A model generated the notes under the pieces. The model worked only from the letters and a program-made list of their open reading frames with translations. It made no database searches and was not told where the DNA came from. The position numbers and the translations under genes are program-made. From Bradyrhizobium sp. WSM471 (GTDB lineage: Bacteria > Pseudomonadota > Alphaproteobacteria > Rhizobiales > Xanthobacteraceae), in contig NZ_CM001442.1 of the NCBI RefSeq assembly GCF_000244915.1, forward strand, positions 806,001 to 870,000: a stretch of 64,000 bases of DNA, given 5' to 3'. Shown here piece by piece: positions 54,440-62,940 of the stretch (positions are counted from its first letter, which is position 1; each line of letters starts with the position of its first letter).

Positions 54440-56494
54440 ATGAGCACTGATGACGAGCAAAACGAGGCGAGCAAGGTCGGGGGCTTCTCCCGTTTGGCCG
54501 CCAGCGCGACCATGCGTGAACATCTGGAAACTCGGGAAGATCTCGACGGCGATACGTGCGACGACCCCGCCGCGGATGCGGTGGAAGACACCATTCCCGA
54601 CTCCTTCACGCCACGCGAGACCCTGGTATCCGCTGCGCTCGCTGCCGCTCTCACGCCCGCCACTAAGGAAGCCCTGAAATCTCCTTCCTCTCGGGCGCTC
54701 GTGATCTCGGTTCCGTCGGCGGGTTGGATCTCGCCCGTAAGAGATCTTTTCCTGCGGCGCCCCTTCGGACGAAAGTGGACGTGCATTGCTCGCGACGGAT
54801 CCGACCGCCGAGGGCACCAGCCGTCCTCTGGTAACACGGAAGCCGCCACCGCTCTCGCGGCGGGAGCCTCGGTGGTCGGCATCGCCGTCGCTCCGGAACA
54901 GACTCTTCCGTCGACGCTCATCGGAGCTGCCGATTTCCGGCTCCCCCTCAAGTTCGGTGTGAAGGTCGTCGAGGAGGCGATCCTGAAGATCCACGGAAGC
55001 GCCGCGCAGATCCAAGAGCGAGATCTCATCGGCCTCGATCTCGAGGACGTGGTCGCTGCCATGCGAAGAGGCAGCACCGGGCAAGACGTCAAGACTCGTC
55101 TGTCAGCCGCAGCAAAGACGCGCCTCGGACAAACCGACGCCGACGACGTGCCCCTCCTCGAAACGGCCGTCGAATACGGTGCCGCCAGGGACTGGGCTTT
55201 GGCTCTGGCGCGCGACCTGCGTGACTACCGGGCGGGGAATTTGCCATGGAGCGCGGTCGACAGAGGCGCGGTCTTCCACTCGGGGCCCGGGATGGGCAAG
55301 AGCGTTCTCGCAAGAAGCATCGCCCGCGCGTGCGAGTCGACGCTGATCGTCGGCAGCGTCGGCGAACTCTTCGCCAGCAGTTCAGGATATCTCGACGGCG
55401 TGATCAAGGCTCAGCGCGAGCTTTTTGCCAAGGCCGTAGCTGCGGCGCCGTCGATCCTGTTCCTGGACGAGATCGACGGTCTGCCCTCGAGAGATTCGTT
55501 GAGCTCCCGAGCCCGCGAATGGTGGATGCCGATCATCGAGGATTTCATGTTGCTGCTGGACGACGCCACGAGCGCGCGACGCGAAGGCGTGGTCGTGATC
55601 GGAGCCACGAACCGGATCAAGGCGGTGGATCCGGCCATCCTGCGGCCCGGGAGGCTGGAGCGCGCCATCGAACTCACGGCCCCCGGTCCAGAGGGGATCC
55701 TCAACATCCTGCGCTTTCACGTGCGTGACAGCCTGCCCGAGAAGGATTTGCACTCGGCGGCGGAGATGCTGGATGGTTTCACGCCGGCGGAAATCATGGA
55801 GACGGTGAGAAGCGCGCGCCGCACGGCACGGACTTCCGGACGCGACCTTTCTGCTGACGATCTCAAGCGTGCCGTCCTGCCGGCGACGACCGTCCCGCCC
55901 GCGTCGCTGAGGCGGATCGCATTCCACGAGGCGGGGCACGTGGTCGTCGCCATTGCTACAGGCGTGGGCACCGTCAGGTCGGTCAGGATCGGCGGTCGTC
56001 AAGGCACCGGTGGCATGACCAGCATCGACCCTATTTCCAGCGATCTCGCCACACGGCGGTCGATCGAAAGGCAGGTTGTGGGCATCCTCGCGGGACGTGC
56101 CGCGGAAATCGTGATGCTCGGTGCCCCTTCGGCAGGAGCCGGCGGAAGTGAGCGGTCCGACTTGGCGCTCGCGACGCGCCTCGTGGCAAGCATGGAGCTC
56201 TCTCTCGGATTGGGGGAGAACAGCTTGGCTTACGTCGGAGACGCCGACGCGGCCGTCGAGGAACTGCGGCTCGATCGGACCATCCGGCAACGCGTCGACG
56301 AGAGGCTGCACCGGCTGCAAGCCCGGGCCTGCGAGATCGTCGAAGTGCGTCGCGATCAGATCGTAGCCGTCGCCGATGCGCTCATCGAGAGGAGCTTTCT
56401 GTCGGGCGACGAGATCGAGAGGATTCTCGCTGGCGCCGGCGTCGGGAATGGATACGTTTCCGACACGGTGGACACCGGGAGCTCCCTCACGTGA
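54440..56494 (+). CDS. Soluble FtsH-like AAA+ ATPase/M41 metalloprotease
   Basis: The 684-residue protein has an unusual ~240-residue N-terminal region and then an AAA+ domain: Walker A HSGPGMGKSVLA near residue 280, Walker B SILFLDEIDGLP near 340, and the second region of homology ATNRIKAVDPAILRPGRLER. An M41 peptidase follows, with zinc motif IAFHEAGHVVVA near residue 495 and the third-ligand Asp in GSERSDLALATRLV. Unlike FtsH it has no N-terminal membrane helices, so it should be cytoplasmic. The ATG at 54440 follows AAGGGGGG. The stop overlaps the exonuclease start (GTGA). Confidence 0.9.
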   Translation: MSTDDEQNEASKVGGFSRLAASATMREHLETREDLDGDTCDDPAADAVEDTIPDSFTPRETLVSAALAAALTPATKEALKSPSSRALVISVPSAGWISPVRDLFLRRPFGRKWTCIARDGSDRRGHQPSSGNTEAATALAAGASVVGIAVAPEQTLPSTLIGAADFRLPLKFGVKVVEEAILKIHGSAAQIQERDLIGLDLEDVVAAMRRGSTGQDVKTRLSAAAKTRLGQTDADDVPLLETAVEYGAARDWALALARDLRDYRAGNLPWSAVDRGAVFHSGPGMGKSVLARSIARACESTLIVGSVGELFASSSGYLDGVIKAQRELFAKAVAAAPSILFLDEIDGLPSRDSLSSRAREWWMPIIEDFMLLLDDATSARREGVVVIGATNRIKAVDPAILRPGRLERAIELTAPGPEGILNILRFHVRDSLPEKDLHSAAEMLDGFTPAEIMETVRSARRTARTSGRDLSADDLKRAVLPATTVPPASLRRIAFHEAGHVVVAIATGVGTVRSVRIGGRQGTGGMTSIDPISSDLATRRSIERQVVGILAGRAAEIVMLGAPSAGAGGSERSDLALATRLVASMELSLGLGENSLAYVGDADAAVEELRLDRTIRQRVDERLHRLQARACEIVEVRRDQIVAVADALIERSFLSGDEIERILAGAGVGNGYVSDTVDTGSSLT

Positions 56495-57402
56495 TACCGG
56501 AGGTGACAAACTCACACGAGCTGGAGAAGCTCGCGGCCATGCTCGAAAGCAGTGGCGAGTACCGGATCCTCAGGCGATTGCGCCTGGCGGGCGCCACTCC
56601 GCCCCCGGTAGGAGCGACGATGCGGCGGGGCGTGATTGTGGACGTCGAAACGACGGGTCTGGATTCGGCGACCGACGAGATCATTGAATTGGCGATGCTC
56701 GCTTTCGACTACTCGACGGATGGGGCGTTCGTTGCATCTGCGAATACGTTCGATCAACTGCGTGAGCCCGGTCAACCGATTCCGCCGGAAGTCACCAGGC
56801 TGACCGGCATCACCGACGAAATGGTCGCGGATCAAAGCATCGACTGCGCCTCCGTGGATGCGTTCATAGCTGATGCGGCTCTGGTAATCGCTCACAATGC
56901 CGCCTTCGATCGGCGAGTTTGCGAACGGCTTGTTCCGTCATTTGCGGCGAAGCCGTGGGCTTGCTCAATTCGGGAAGTGGACTGGATTTTCGAGGGCTTC
57001 GAAAGCGCGCGCCTGTCATCTCTCGCTGCGGGCTACGGTCGCTTCTTCGATAGCCATCGAGCCCTGCACGATTGCGAGGCCGCGCTCGATGTGCTCTCGA
57101 GACCGTTGCCGCGCACCGGGCGGATCGCCCTCAGTGCTCTTTTAGAGTCCGCGCGCCGTCCGAAATGGCGCCTTCGCGCGGTGCGGCCTCCGTTTGCCGT
57201 TCGCGAACGCCTGAAGCTCCGAGGCTACCGTTGGGAAGCCGGCAAGGGCGGGGCACAGGGCGCTTGGTGCACCGAGACCGACCAAAGTTCCTTTCCAGCC
57301 GAATGCGATTTTCTCCGGCACGAAATCTACCGCCAACCGGCGCCGTCCATCGACGCTCGATTGCTGACTGCGTACGAGCGTTACTCGCTGAGGTCTGACT
57401 GA
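56491..57402 (+). CDS. DEDDh 3'-5' exonuclease
   Basis: The 303-residue protein has the DnaQ-like motifs: Exo I VIVDVETTGLDSATDEIIEL (Asp51, Glu53), Exo II VIAHNAAFDRRV, and Exo III HRALHDCEAALDVL (His and Asp). A PEVTRLTGITDEMV segment typical of PolC/DnaQ exonucleases lies between. About 90 C-terminal residues (RERLKLRGYRWEAGKGGAQG) are extra and of unknown fold. The GTG start overlaps the AAA/M41 stop, so translation is coupled. It would degrade single-stranded or frayed DNA or RNA, which in this operon suggests attack on or processing of foreign nucleic acid. Confidence 0.9.
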   Translation: MIPEVTNSHELEKLAAMLESSGEYRILRRLRLAGATPPPVGATMRRGVIVDVETTGLDSATDEIIELAMLAFDYSTDGAFVASANTFDQLREPGQPIPPEVTRLTGITDEMVADQSIDCASVDAFIADAALVIAHNAAFDRRVCERLVPSFAAKPWACSIREVDWIFEGFESARLSSLAAGYGRFFDSHRALHDCEAALDVLSRPLPRTGRIALSALLESARRPKWRLRAVRPPFAVRERLKLRGYRWEAGKGGAQGAWCTETDQSSFPAECDFLRHEIYRQPAPSIDARLLTAYERYSLRSD

Positions 57403-57603
57403 ACGCGGTCGCGCCGCACCGGCTCTCTGCGGAGGTGGCAGGTTTCAAAGGGCCGGGCATATACGAGCAAACCGAGGAAGAGCCGAACGCCGCGGCGCCA
57501 AGCCGATGCTCGTGATGCTGACTAGGCCTTGCAAGGTCGAAGCCTGGATGACCGCGCCGCCGACGAGGCGCTGAATCTGCAGCGCCCGCTTCCGGACGGG
57601 CAC

Positions 57604-58142
57604 TTAGAATCTCGCGCGCGGCGTCAAGGAAGATCCGTTCCTCGAAGCGTAGCGCAGCGGCGTCCTGACCAAACCTTGTCCATCGGCCCGAGCGCGGTGA
57701 TGTGTTCGCGGCTCGTCAGCATCACGCGCCCGATGGCGGCTTTGTCCATTTCGCGGATGGCCTTCCGGATCACGGCGAAGGCGTCGTGCCCGACCTTGCC
57801 CTCCGGGCGGACGTAGTAGGGACGGATCAGGTAACGCGGGTCGATGTTGGTCCTGTCGACGAACTCGTCCATTTCGATGGCCCGCGTCGACTCCAGCGCG
57901 ATCTCCTCGAGCTCCTCCTTGGAGGCCTCGACGTATTGGCCCTTCGCCAGCTCGTAGCCCCTTGGCGATGTCCTCGTTGGGCACCTCGTCGCCGGTGTCG
58001 GCGTCGGCGTTGACTTGATGCGATTCCGTTCTGCCGGTTGAGCTTTTCGCTCTCGGACGTGGCGGGGTAGCGCCACGGGACGTGTTTCCAGCGAGAGACG
58101 CAAAAAGCCGTTCCAGTTTGCTCTGGGGGCTTGGTTACCCAT
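57604..58142 (-). pseudogene. ku: Ku gene with several frameshifts
   Basis: The ATG at 58142 reads MGNQAPRANWNGFLRLSLE, the normal Ku start. The next conserved piece, YPATSESEKLNRQNG, is in another frame. The long central piece returns in the first frame: GYELAKGQYVEASKEELEEI, DEFVDRTNIDPRYLIRPYYV and IGRVMLTSREHITALGPMDK. The last part, GLVRTPLRYASRNGSS, is again shifted. The Ku C-terminal ~80 residues are missing. It is a dead homologue of the DNA end-binding protein, related to the shorter fragment at 45163-45330. Confidence 0.85.
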
Positions 58143-58279
58143 CGCTCCACGTAGGGGACTCGGACTCCAGACGAACGGCGCGGCGCGGTTCCGGCACCGA
58201 GCCGACGGCCCGCTTCATTTCGCTACTTTCCGCTTTGGGCGGACTCGACTCTTACGTTCTTGATATGTTCTAATGGCCC

Positions 58280-58690
58280 ATGGCCGACCGACCCGCGAGC
58301 TGGCGCATGCCGACAGTCAAGCAGATGGAAAAGATGACAGCTGCAGTCGGCCGAAAGGCCCCGCCCGGACGCGGGTTGGCCCCGAACGAGGATCTGCCGC
58401 CGGAATATTGGCAGGCCGTGCTGGAAGACCCTCGCGAGGAAGCGGTCGGCTCAGGTCCTGGCGCTTCGACACGCCTGCTGCGGCTGAGGCAGATACCCCA
58501 GCACCTTCTCAGGGTGGGCTGCCGGCGCTGCGGCAGGACGGTCGAGATTCAGAAGGCGGACGCTACCAGGCTCTACGGTCCGGAGGCGGTCTGGAGGGAT
58601 GTCGGTCAGCGGCTGCTCGATGACACCTGCGGCAACCGAACCGGGCGCCATGAGGAAGACGGCTGCTGGCCGACCTTCGACGTGGCCTAG
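58280..58690 (+). CDS. 136-aa protein with possible zinc-binding cysteines
   Basis: The ATG at 58280 begins MADRPASWRMPTVKQMEKMT. The C-terminal half, RVGCRRCGRTVEIQKADATR then LDDTCGNRTGRHEEDGCWP, has four cysteines spaced as in a small zinc ribbon. Similar short proteins are, from memory, common in Bradyrhizobium and lack a known function. It is divergent from the Ku remnant and 10 bases upstream of the next small gene. Confidence 0.65.
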   Translation: MADRPASWRMPTVKQMEKMTAAVGRKAPPGRGLAPNEDLPPEYWQAVLEDPREEAVGSGPGASTRLLRLRQIPQHLLRVGCRRCGRTVEIQKADATRLYGPEAVWRDVGQRLLDDTCGNRTGRHEEDGCWPTFDVA

Positions 58691-58700
58691 GCGCCGCTCG

Positions 58701-58896
58701 ATGGCGCCGAAGTATCACCCGACGCCCCTTTCCGGAGGCGACCGCAAGGCCCTGAAGAAGGAGCTCGGCAAGTCGCGGGCGATGGCCAACATCCTGGCTG
58801 CGCAGTCGACTGAGATGCGGGGCAAGGCCGAGATCATGCTGCAGCAGGCCGACAGGTTGCTATGCGAAAGCTGGAACGAGCGGATGTGGTCGGACG
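58701..58896 (+). pseudogene. Small rhizobial protein, C-terminus replaced
   Basis: The ATG at 58701 reads MAPKYHPTPLSGGDRKALKK, then MRGKAEIMLQQADRLL and ERMWSDGDP. I recall longer rhizobial homologues that continue past this point with a Cys-rich zinc-ribbon-like C-terminus. Here the frame passes at about 58896 into sequence belonging to the OLD-nuclease fragment and ends at 58943. The start has no strong ribosome site. Function is unknown. Confidence 0.6.
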
Positions 58897-59643
58897 GTGA
58901 TCCGCCCGCGAATGTGGGAGGATGCCATAGACACGCTGGCTGAATTCAACGTGGCGGAAAAGCCGGAGATCGGGATCTCTGGCGTGCTCGAAAGCATAAA
59001 CGTCTCGTTGAAGAAATACGTACCCCGCGAATGGGGCGCGAAACCGCACCTGAAGGTATCCAGCCTCACAAGGGAGCACCTGCGCAAGGTGATCACGGCC
59101 TTCATCGCGACCGGCGATGGCGACCATTCCGCGCCATTTTATCGGCAAGGTACTGGCACGATCAACATGCTAGTCCTCGCGATGCTGTCCCAGATTGCCG
59201 AGGACAAGCAGAACGTCATCTTCGCCATGGAAGAGGTCGAGACGGCGATCCCGCCCTATGCGCAGAAACGCATCGTTCATGAACTCCGAAATCTCTCGGC
59301 TCAGGCGATCTTCACGTCGCATTCCCCCTACGTGTTGGAGGAGTTCGGTCTCGAACAGACGGTCATCCTTTCGAGATCGGACAGTGGAGAGCTGACTCAG
59401 GCGACGATCGAGTTGCCCGAGAGCGTGAAGCACAAGCGATACCGACAGGAGTTCCGGACGCGGTTCTGCGAAGGACTCCTGTCGAGGCGGGTGCTCGTCG
59501 CGGAAGGCGCGACCGAAGCGGCGTCGTTCCCCGTGGCAGCCCGTCGGTTAGCTGAGCTGAACCCGAAGGTCTATCCGAGAGGCGATGAGCCGCGATCGTC
59601 GCGCGAGGCCAATCCTTGTCGGCTTCGGATCCTGGCCAAGTAG
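58897..59643 (+). pseudogene. OLD-family nuclease (ATPase plus TOPRIM) fragment
   Basis: The 248-codon frame holds the C-terminal part of an ABC-type ATPase domain: GTGTINMLVLAMLSQIAED, the Walker B strand NVIFAMEEVETAIPP, and the switch segment AIFTSHSPYVLEEF. A TOPRIM start follows (RRVLVAEGATEAASF, with the catalytic Glu). The Walker A half is missing at the left and most of the TOPRIM domain at the right. OLD nucleases, such as GajA of the Gabija system, act in phage defence. This one cannot be functional. It is joined at both ends to unrelated gene pieces. Confidence 0.8.
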
Positions 59644-59970
59644 TTCGCGAAGTCTTCCGGATTTCCGGACTATAGAGCGCCGATCGTCCGGACCGGAGCC
59701 GAGGGCCGCGAGCTCGCGACCGCGCGCTGGGGCATGCCGTCCTCGCCGAAGGCCTTGATGGACGCGACGAAGAAGCGTGCCGAGAAGCTGCAGGCCAAGG
59801 GCAAGGAGGTCAATTTCAAGGAATTGCTACGGATGGAGCCCGACGGCGGCACGACCAACATCCGCAACGTGAAGAGCAAGCACTGGACGCGCTGGCTGGG
59901 CCTCGAGCACCGCTGCGTCGTGCCGTTCAACTCGTTCAGCGAGTTCAACAAGGCCGAAGGCGGCGAGCCG
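59644..59970 (+). pseudogene. SRAP (YedK/HMCES-like) peptidase middle fragment
   Basis: The reading FPDYRAPIVRTGAEGRELAT then ARWGMPSS, PDGGTTNIRNV, HWTRWLGLEHRCVVPFNSFS and EFNKAEGG is the middle of an SOS response-associated peptidase. The catalytic N-terminal Cys2 of the family and the C-terminal half are absent. The fragment is in frame with the flavin monooxygenase that follows. Confidence 0.85.
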
Positions 59971-61005
59971 GACCTCGCGCCGGAAGCGATCATTCCGAAG
60001 ATCAAGGTGCTGATCGGCGACCCTTTGGTCGACATCGACATCGTGAGAACCTCGATCTGGTACGTCAACCAGGCCTACGTGCCCCAGTATTCGAAAGGCA
60101 GGGTGCTCTGCGGCGGCGACGCGGTCCACCGGCATCCGCCGTCGAGCGGGCTCGGCAACAACACGTGCGTACAGGACAGCCACAACCTCGGTTGGAAGCT
60201 TGCGTACGCCGTGAAGGGTTGGGCCGGTCCGAAGCTTCTGGAAAGCTACTCGCAGGAGCGGGCGCCCGTCGGAAAGCAGATCGTGCTGCGTGCCAACCAG
60301 TCCCGGCTCGACTACGCCCCGCTGAACGCATGCTTCCGCGTGCCGGGCGCCGAGAATCCGGTCGCCGCCGGCATCGCGCGTTTTCGCGATCCGGGTCCAG
60401 ATGGCGTCGCGGCCCGGAAGGCGGCGCAGGCCGCGCTTGATCTCAAGCAGACGGAATTCAATGCCCAGGGCACCGAGATGAACCAGCGGTACGAGTCCTC
60501 GGCCGTGATTCCCGACGTCGGTGGCGAGCCCGAGCAGTGGCGGCGAGATCGCGGCCTCTACAATCAGCCGACGTCGCGCCCGGGTGCCAAGATCCCGCAT
60601 GCGTGGCTCGTCGATCGCGACGGGTTGCGGGTGTCGACGCTCGACGTGACGGGCAAGGGTCTCTTCACCATCGTGACGGGCCTTGCCGGCATCGCATGGA
60701 AGGAAGCGGCGCTGCGTCTCGACCTGCCGTTTCTCCGGGTCGTCGTGACGGGCTCTCCCGAAGCGCAGGACCTCTATTGCGAGTGGCAGCGCATTCGCGA
60801 AATCGAGGAAGCCGGAGTTCTTCTTGTTCGCCCCGATGGTGTGGTCGCGTGGCGCAACATGGATGGGACTTTTGACACAGGCGAAGCCCTGGACCGGCTG
60901 AGCGCTGCGATACGAAGGGTCCTAGATGTCTCGGACCTTTCGGCGATCCCGCGCGATAAGCCGCAGCCGCCGTCGAAACCGAGTGGCACGCCCCTCTTCG
61001 CCTGA
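59734..61005 (+). CDS. Chimeric ORF: SRAP fragment fused to a flavin aromatic monooxygenase C-terminal part
   Basis: Residues 1-~79 are SRAP sequence. From about residue 80 (PDLAPEAIIPKIKVLIGD) the protein matches class A flavin monooxygenases of the TfdB/phenol hydroxylase type. These residues include VRTSIWYVNQAYVPQYSKG, the FAD ribityl motif VLCGGDAVHRHPPSSGLGNN, and the thioredoxin-like C-terminal domain ending near GEALDRLSAAIR. The N-terminal GxGxxG FAD site and substrate region (about 230 residues) are missing, so hydroxylase activity is unlikely. The fusion is in frame across 424 codons. It precedes the hydrolase by 24 bases and presumably once started the meta-cleavage operon. Confidence 0.8.
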   Translation: MPSSPKALMDATKKRAEKLQAKGKEVNFKELLRMEPDGGTTNIRNVKSKHWTRWLGLEHRCVVPFNSFSEFNKAEGGEPDLAPEAIIPKIKVLIGDPLVDIDIVRTSIWYVNQAYVPQYSKGRVLCGGDAVHRHPPSSGLGNNTCVQDSHNLGWKLAYAVKGWAGPKLLESYSQERAPVGKQIVLRANQSRLDYAPLNACFRVPGAENPVAAGIARFRDPGPDGVAARKAAQAALDLKQTEFNAQGTEMNQRYESSAVIPDVGGEPEQWRRDRGLYNQPTSRPGAKIPHAWLVDRDGLRVSTLDVTGKGLFTIVTGLAGIAWKEAALRLDLPFLRVVVTGSPEAQDLYCEWQRIREIEEAGVLLVRPDGVVAWRNMDGTFDTGEALDRLSAAIRRVLDVSDLSAIPRDKPQPPSKPSGTPLFA

Positions 61006-61029
61006 CACACAAACCAACGAGCTCGATTC

Positions 61030-61911
61030 ATGACCGACACAAGACCAGCGAACTTCTCCAGCGTCTGGGCCGACCTGCGGGGCGTTTCCTTCAAGCAGCA
61101 CTACATCGACGCCGGCGGAATCCGGACCCGCTGCATCGAGGCGGGCGACCCGTCCAAACCGCTCGTCCTGGCGCTGCACGGCGTCGGCGGACATGCAGAG
61201 GCATATTCGAGGAATTTCGGCCCTCATGCCGATAGCTTCTGGTTCGTTGCCATCGACATGCTGGGACACGGCTGGACCGACAAGCCCGCGATCGACTACC
61301 AGGTCAGGGACTACGCCGACCACGTGCTCGCGGTCCTGAAGGCCCTCGGCAGAGACAAGGCGATGATAAGCGGGGAATCGCTGGGCGGCTGGGTCGCCAC
61401 CTATCTCGCGGTACATCGTCCCGCCGTGGTGGAGAAACTGGTCCTCAACACCGCCGGCGGTTGGACCGCGCACCCGCAGGTGATGGAAAGACTGAAGAAG
61501 CTGTCGAATGAGGCCGCTTCCGATCCATCATGGGAGCGGATCAAGACGCGCCTCGAATTCCTGATGTGCGACAAGAGCATGGTCTCGGACGATCTCATCG
61601 TGACCCGTCGTGCGATCTACGCGCAGCCGGGATTCGCCGACACGATGAAGCGGATCATGTGCCTGCAGGACATGGAAATCCGCCGACCGAACATGATCAC
61701 CGCCGACCAGTACCGGTCGATCAACGCTCCGACCATGGTCGTGTGGACCTCGCATGATCCGACCGCCACGCCCGAGGAAGGCAAGCAGATCGCGGACATG
61801 ATCCCGGGTTCGAAATTCGTCGTCATGAACCGCTGCGGCCACTGGCCTCAGTTCGAGGACCCAGAGCAGTTCAACCGCCTCCATATCGAATTCCTTCGGA
61901 CCGGCAAGTAA
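61030..61911 (+). CDS. Meta-cleavage product C-C hydrolase (MhpC/DmpD-like)
   Basis: The 293-residue alpha/beta hydrolase has the oxyanion region LVLALHGVGGHAEAYSRN, the nucleophile ISGESLGGW (Ser in GxSxG), the acid Asp in VVWTSHDPTATPEEG and the base His in NRCGHWPQFEDP. These fit hydrolases that cleave 2-hydroxy-6-oxo-dienoates in aromatic degradation. It starts at the ATG at 61030 with no strong ribosome site and lies between the monooxygenase and the hydratase. The downstream hydratase supports this role over a general esterase. Confidence 0.85.
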   Translation: MTDTRPANFSSVWADLRGVSFKQHYIDAGGIRTRCIEAGDPSKPLVLALHGVGGHAEAYSRNFGPHADSFWFVAIDMLGHGWTDKPAIDYQVRDYADHVLAVLKALGRDKAMISGESLGGWVATYLAVHRPAVVEKLVLNTAGGWTAHPQVMERLKKLSNEAASDPSWERIKTRLEFLMCDKSMVSDDLIVTRRAIYAQPGFADTMKRIMCLQDMEIRRPNMITADQYRSINAPTMVVWTSHDPTATPEEGKQIADMIPGSKFVVMNRCGHWPQFEDPEQFNRLHIEFLRTGK

Positions 61912-61922
61912 GGATCATTCAG

Positions 61923-62705
61923 ATGAACCAGCAAACCAAGCATGGCGAGCTCGCCGCCCAGATCCGCGCGGCTTACGCCGGTGCCCCGATCGCGCCCATC
62001 CGGACGCAACTGGCAGAGCTCGATGTCGATGCGGCCTACGCCATCCAGCAGGAGAACACTGCGCACTGGGAAAAGGAGGGGCGGCGCGTCGTCGGAAGCA
62101 AGATAGGATTGACCTCCCGTGCGGTCCAGAAGCAGCTCGGCGTCGATCGTCCGGACTTCGGCGTACTCTTCGCTGACATGATCATGGGAGAAGACGAGCC
62201 TGTCGCGGCGGGGCGCGTCCTGCAGCCGAAGATCGAGGCCGAAGTAGCCTTTCTTCTCGAGCGCGATATCGAGGTCGAAACGCCGACCGTGGCCGACGTC
62301 GTGCGTGCAGTGGCCTATGCGATGCCCGCCCTCGAGATCGTGGGCAGCCGTATCACGAATTGGGATATCGGAATCGTCGATACCATCGCCGACAACGCCT
62401 CGTCGGGGCTCTTCGTTCTGGGAGGACCCGTCCGGCGGCTGGATGGCTTGGATCTGCGCTCCCTCCAGATGCAGATGACGAGGAAGGACGAGGTCGTATC
62501 GAAGGGGACGGGCGCCGCCTGCCTCGGCAATCCGCTCAACGCGATGGCCTGGCTCGCCGGCGAACTGGCGCGTCGCAAGCGGCCGCTGCGCGCCGGCGAC
62601 GTCGTTCTGTCTGGAGCGCTGGGGCCGATGGTGCCCGTGAATCCGGGCGACGCATTCGAGGCTAACATCGCCGGGCTCGGGACCGTTTCGGCGCGATTCG
62701 CGTGA
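61923..62705 (+). CDS. 2-keto-4-pentenoate hydratase (MhpD/DmpE-like)
   Basis: The 260-residue protein matches 2-oxopent-4-enoate hydratases: DAAYAIQQENTAHW, GSKIGLTSRAVQKQLGVDRP then DFGVLF, the metal-site Glu pair in KIEAEVAFLLERDIE, and SGALGPMVPVNPGD near the end. It hydrates the product of the preceding hydrolase to 4-hydroxy-2-oxovalerate in meta-cleavage pathways. The ATG at 61923 has AAGGATC upstream and starts 11 bases after the hydrolase stop. The aldolase and acylating dehydrogenase that normally follow are not in the window. Confidence 0.92.
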   Translation: MNQQTKHGELAAQIRAAYAGAPIAPIRTQLAELDVDAAYAIQQENTAHWEKEGRRVVGSKIGLTSRAVQKQLGVDRPDFGVLFADMIMGEDEPVAAGRVLQPKIEAEVAFLLERDIEVETPTVADVVRAVAYAMPALEIVGSRITNWDIGIVDTIADNASSGLFVLGGPVRRLDGLDLRSLQMQMTRKDEVVSKGTGAACLGNPLNAMAWLAGELARRKRPLRAGDVVLSGALGPMVPVNPGDAFEANIAGLGTVSARFA

Positions 62706-62729
62706 ACACGCACACCAAAGGAACATCAG

Positions 62730-62940
62730 ATGAAGCTCGTCCGCTTTGGTAAACCAGGCGCGGAAAAGCCGGGACCTCGTTGACGATCAGGGAAGGCTGC
62801 CTGACCTGTCGGATGTCGTCGCGGATATCACGCCAGCCAACCTGTCTCGCTCGATGCTGCAGAAGATCGCAGCCACCAGTCCATCCGAATTGCCGGTCGT
62901 TACCGAGCGAACCGCGGCCGGCGTGCCGGTCACCAGGAAT
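62730..62940 (+). pseudogene. Fumarylacetoacetate hydrolase-family gene, 5' fragment with frameshift
   Basis: The ATG at 62730 has AAAGGA upstream and reads MKLVRFGKPGAEKPG. One extra base near 62775 then shifts the frame, in which LVDDQGRLPDLSDVVADITP and SELPVV follow. This is the N-terminal domain of FAH-family isomerase/decarboxylases. The catalytic domain is absent and similarity ends near 62940. It follows the hydratase by 24 bases as part of the same degradation operon. Confidence 0.8.

Noticed and set aside
55382..56515. A 377-codon minus-strand frame across the AAA/M41 gene
   Set aside because: It is a shadow of a strongly supported gene, with composition typical of antisense reading and no start signal.
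59827..60600. A 257-codon minus-strand frame within the monooxygenase ORF
   Set aside because: Antisense shadow; no ribosome site and no recognisable domain, while the plus strand carries flavin-binding motifs.
61848..62726. A 292-codon minus-strand frame over the hydratase gene
   Set aside because: Antisense shadow of an intact hydratase; composition is biased to Arg, Asp and His with no domain.
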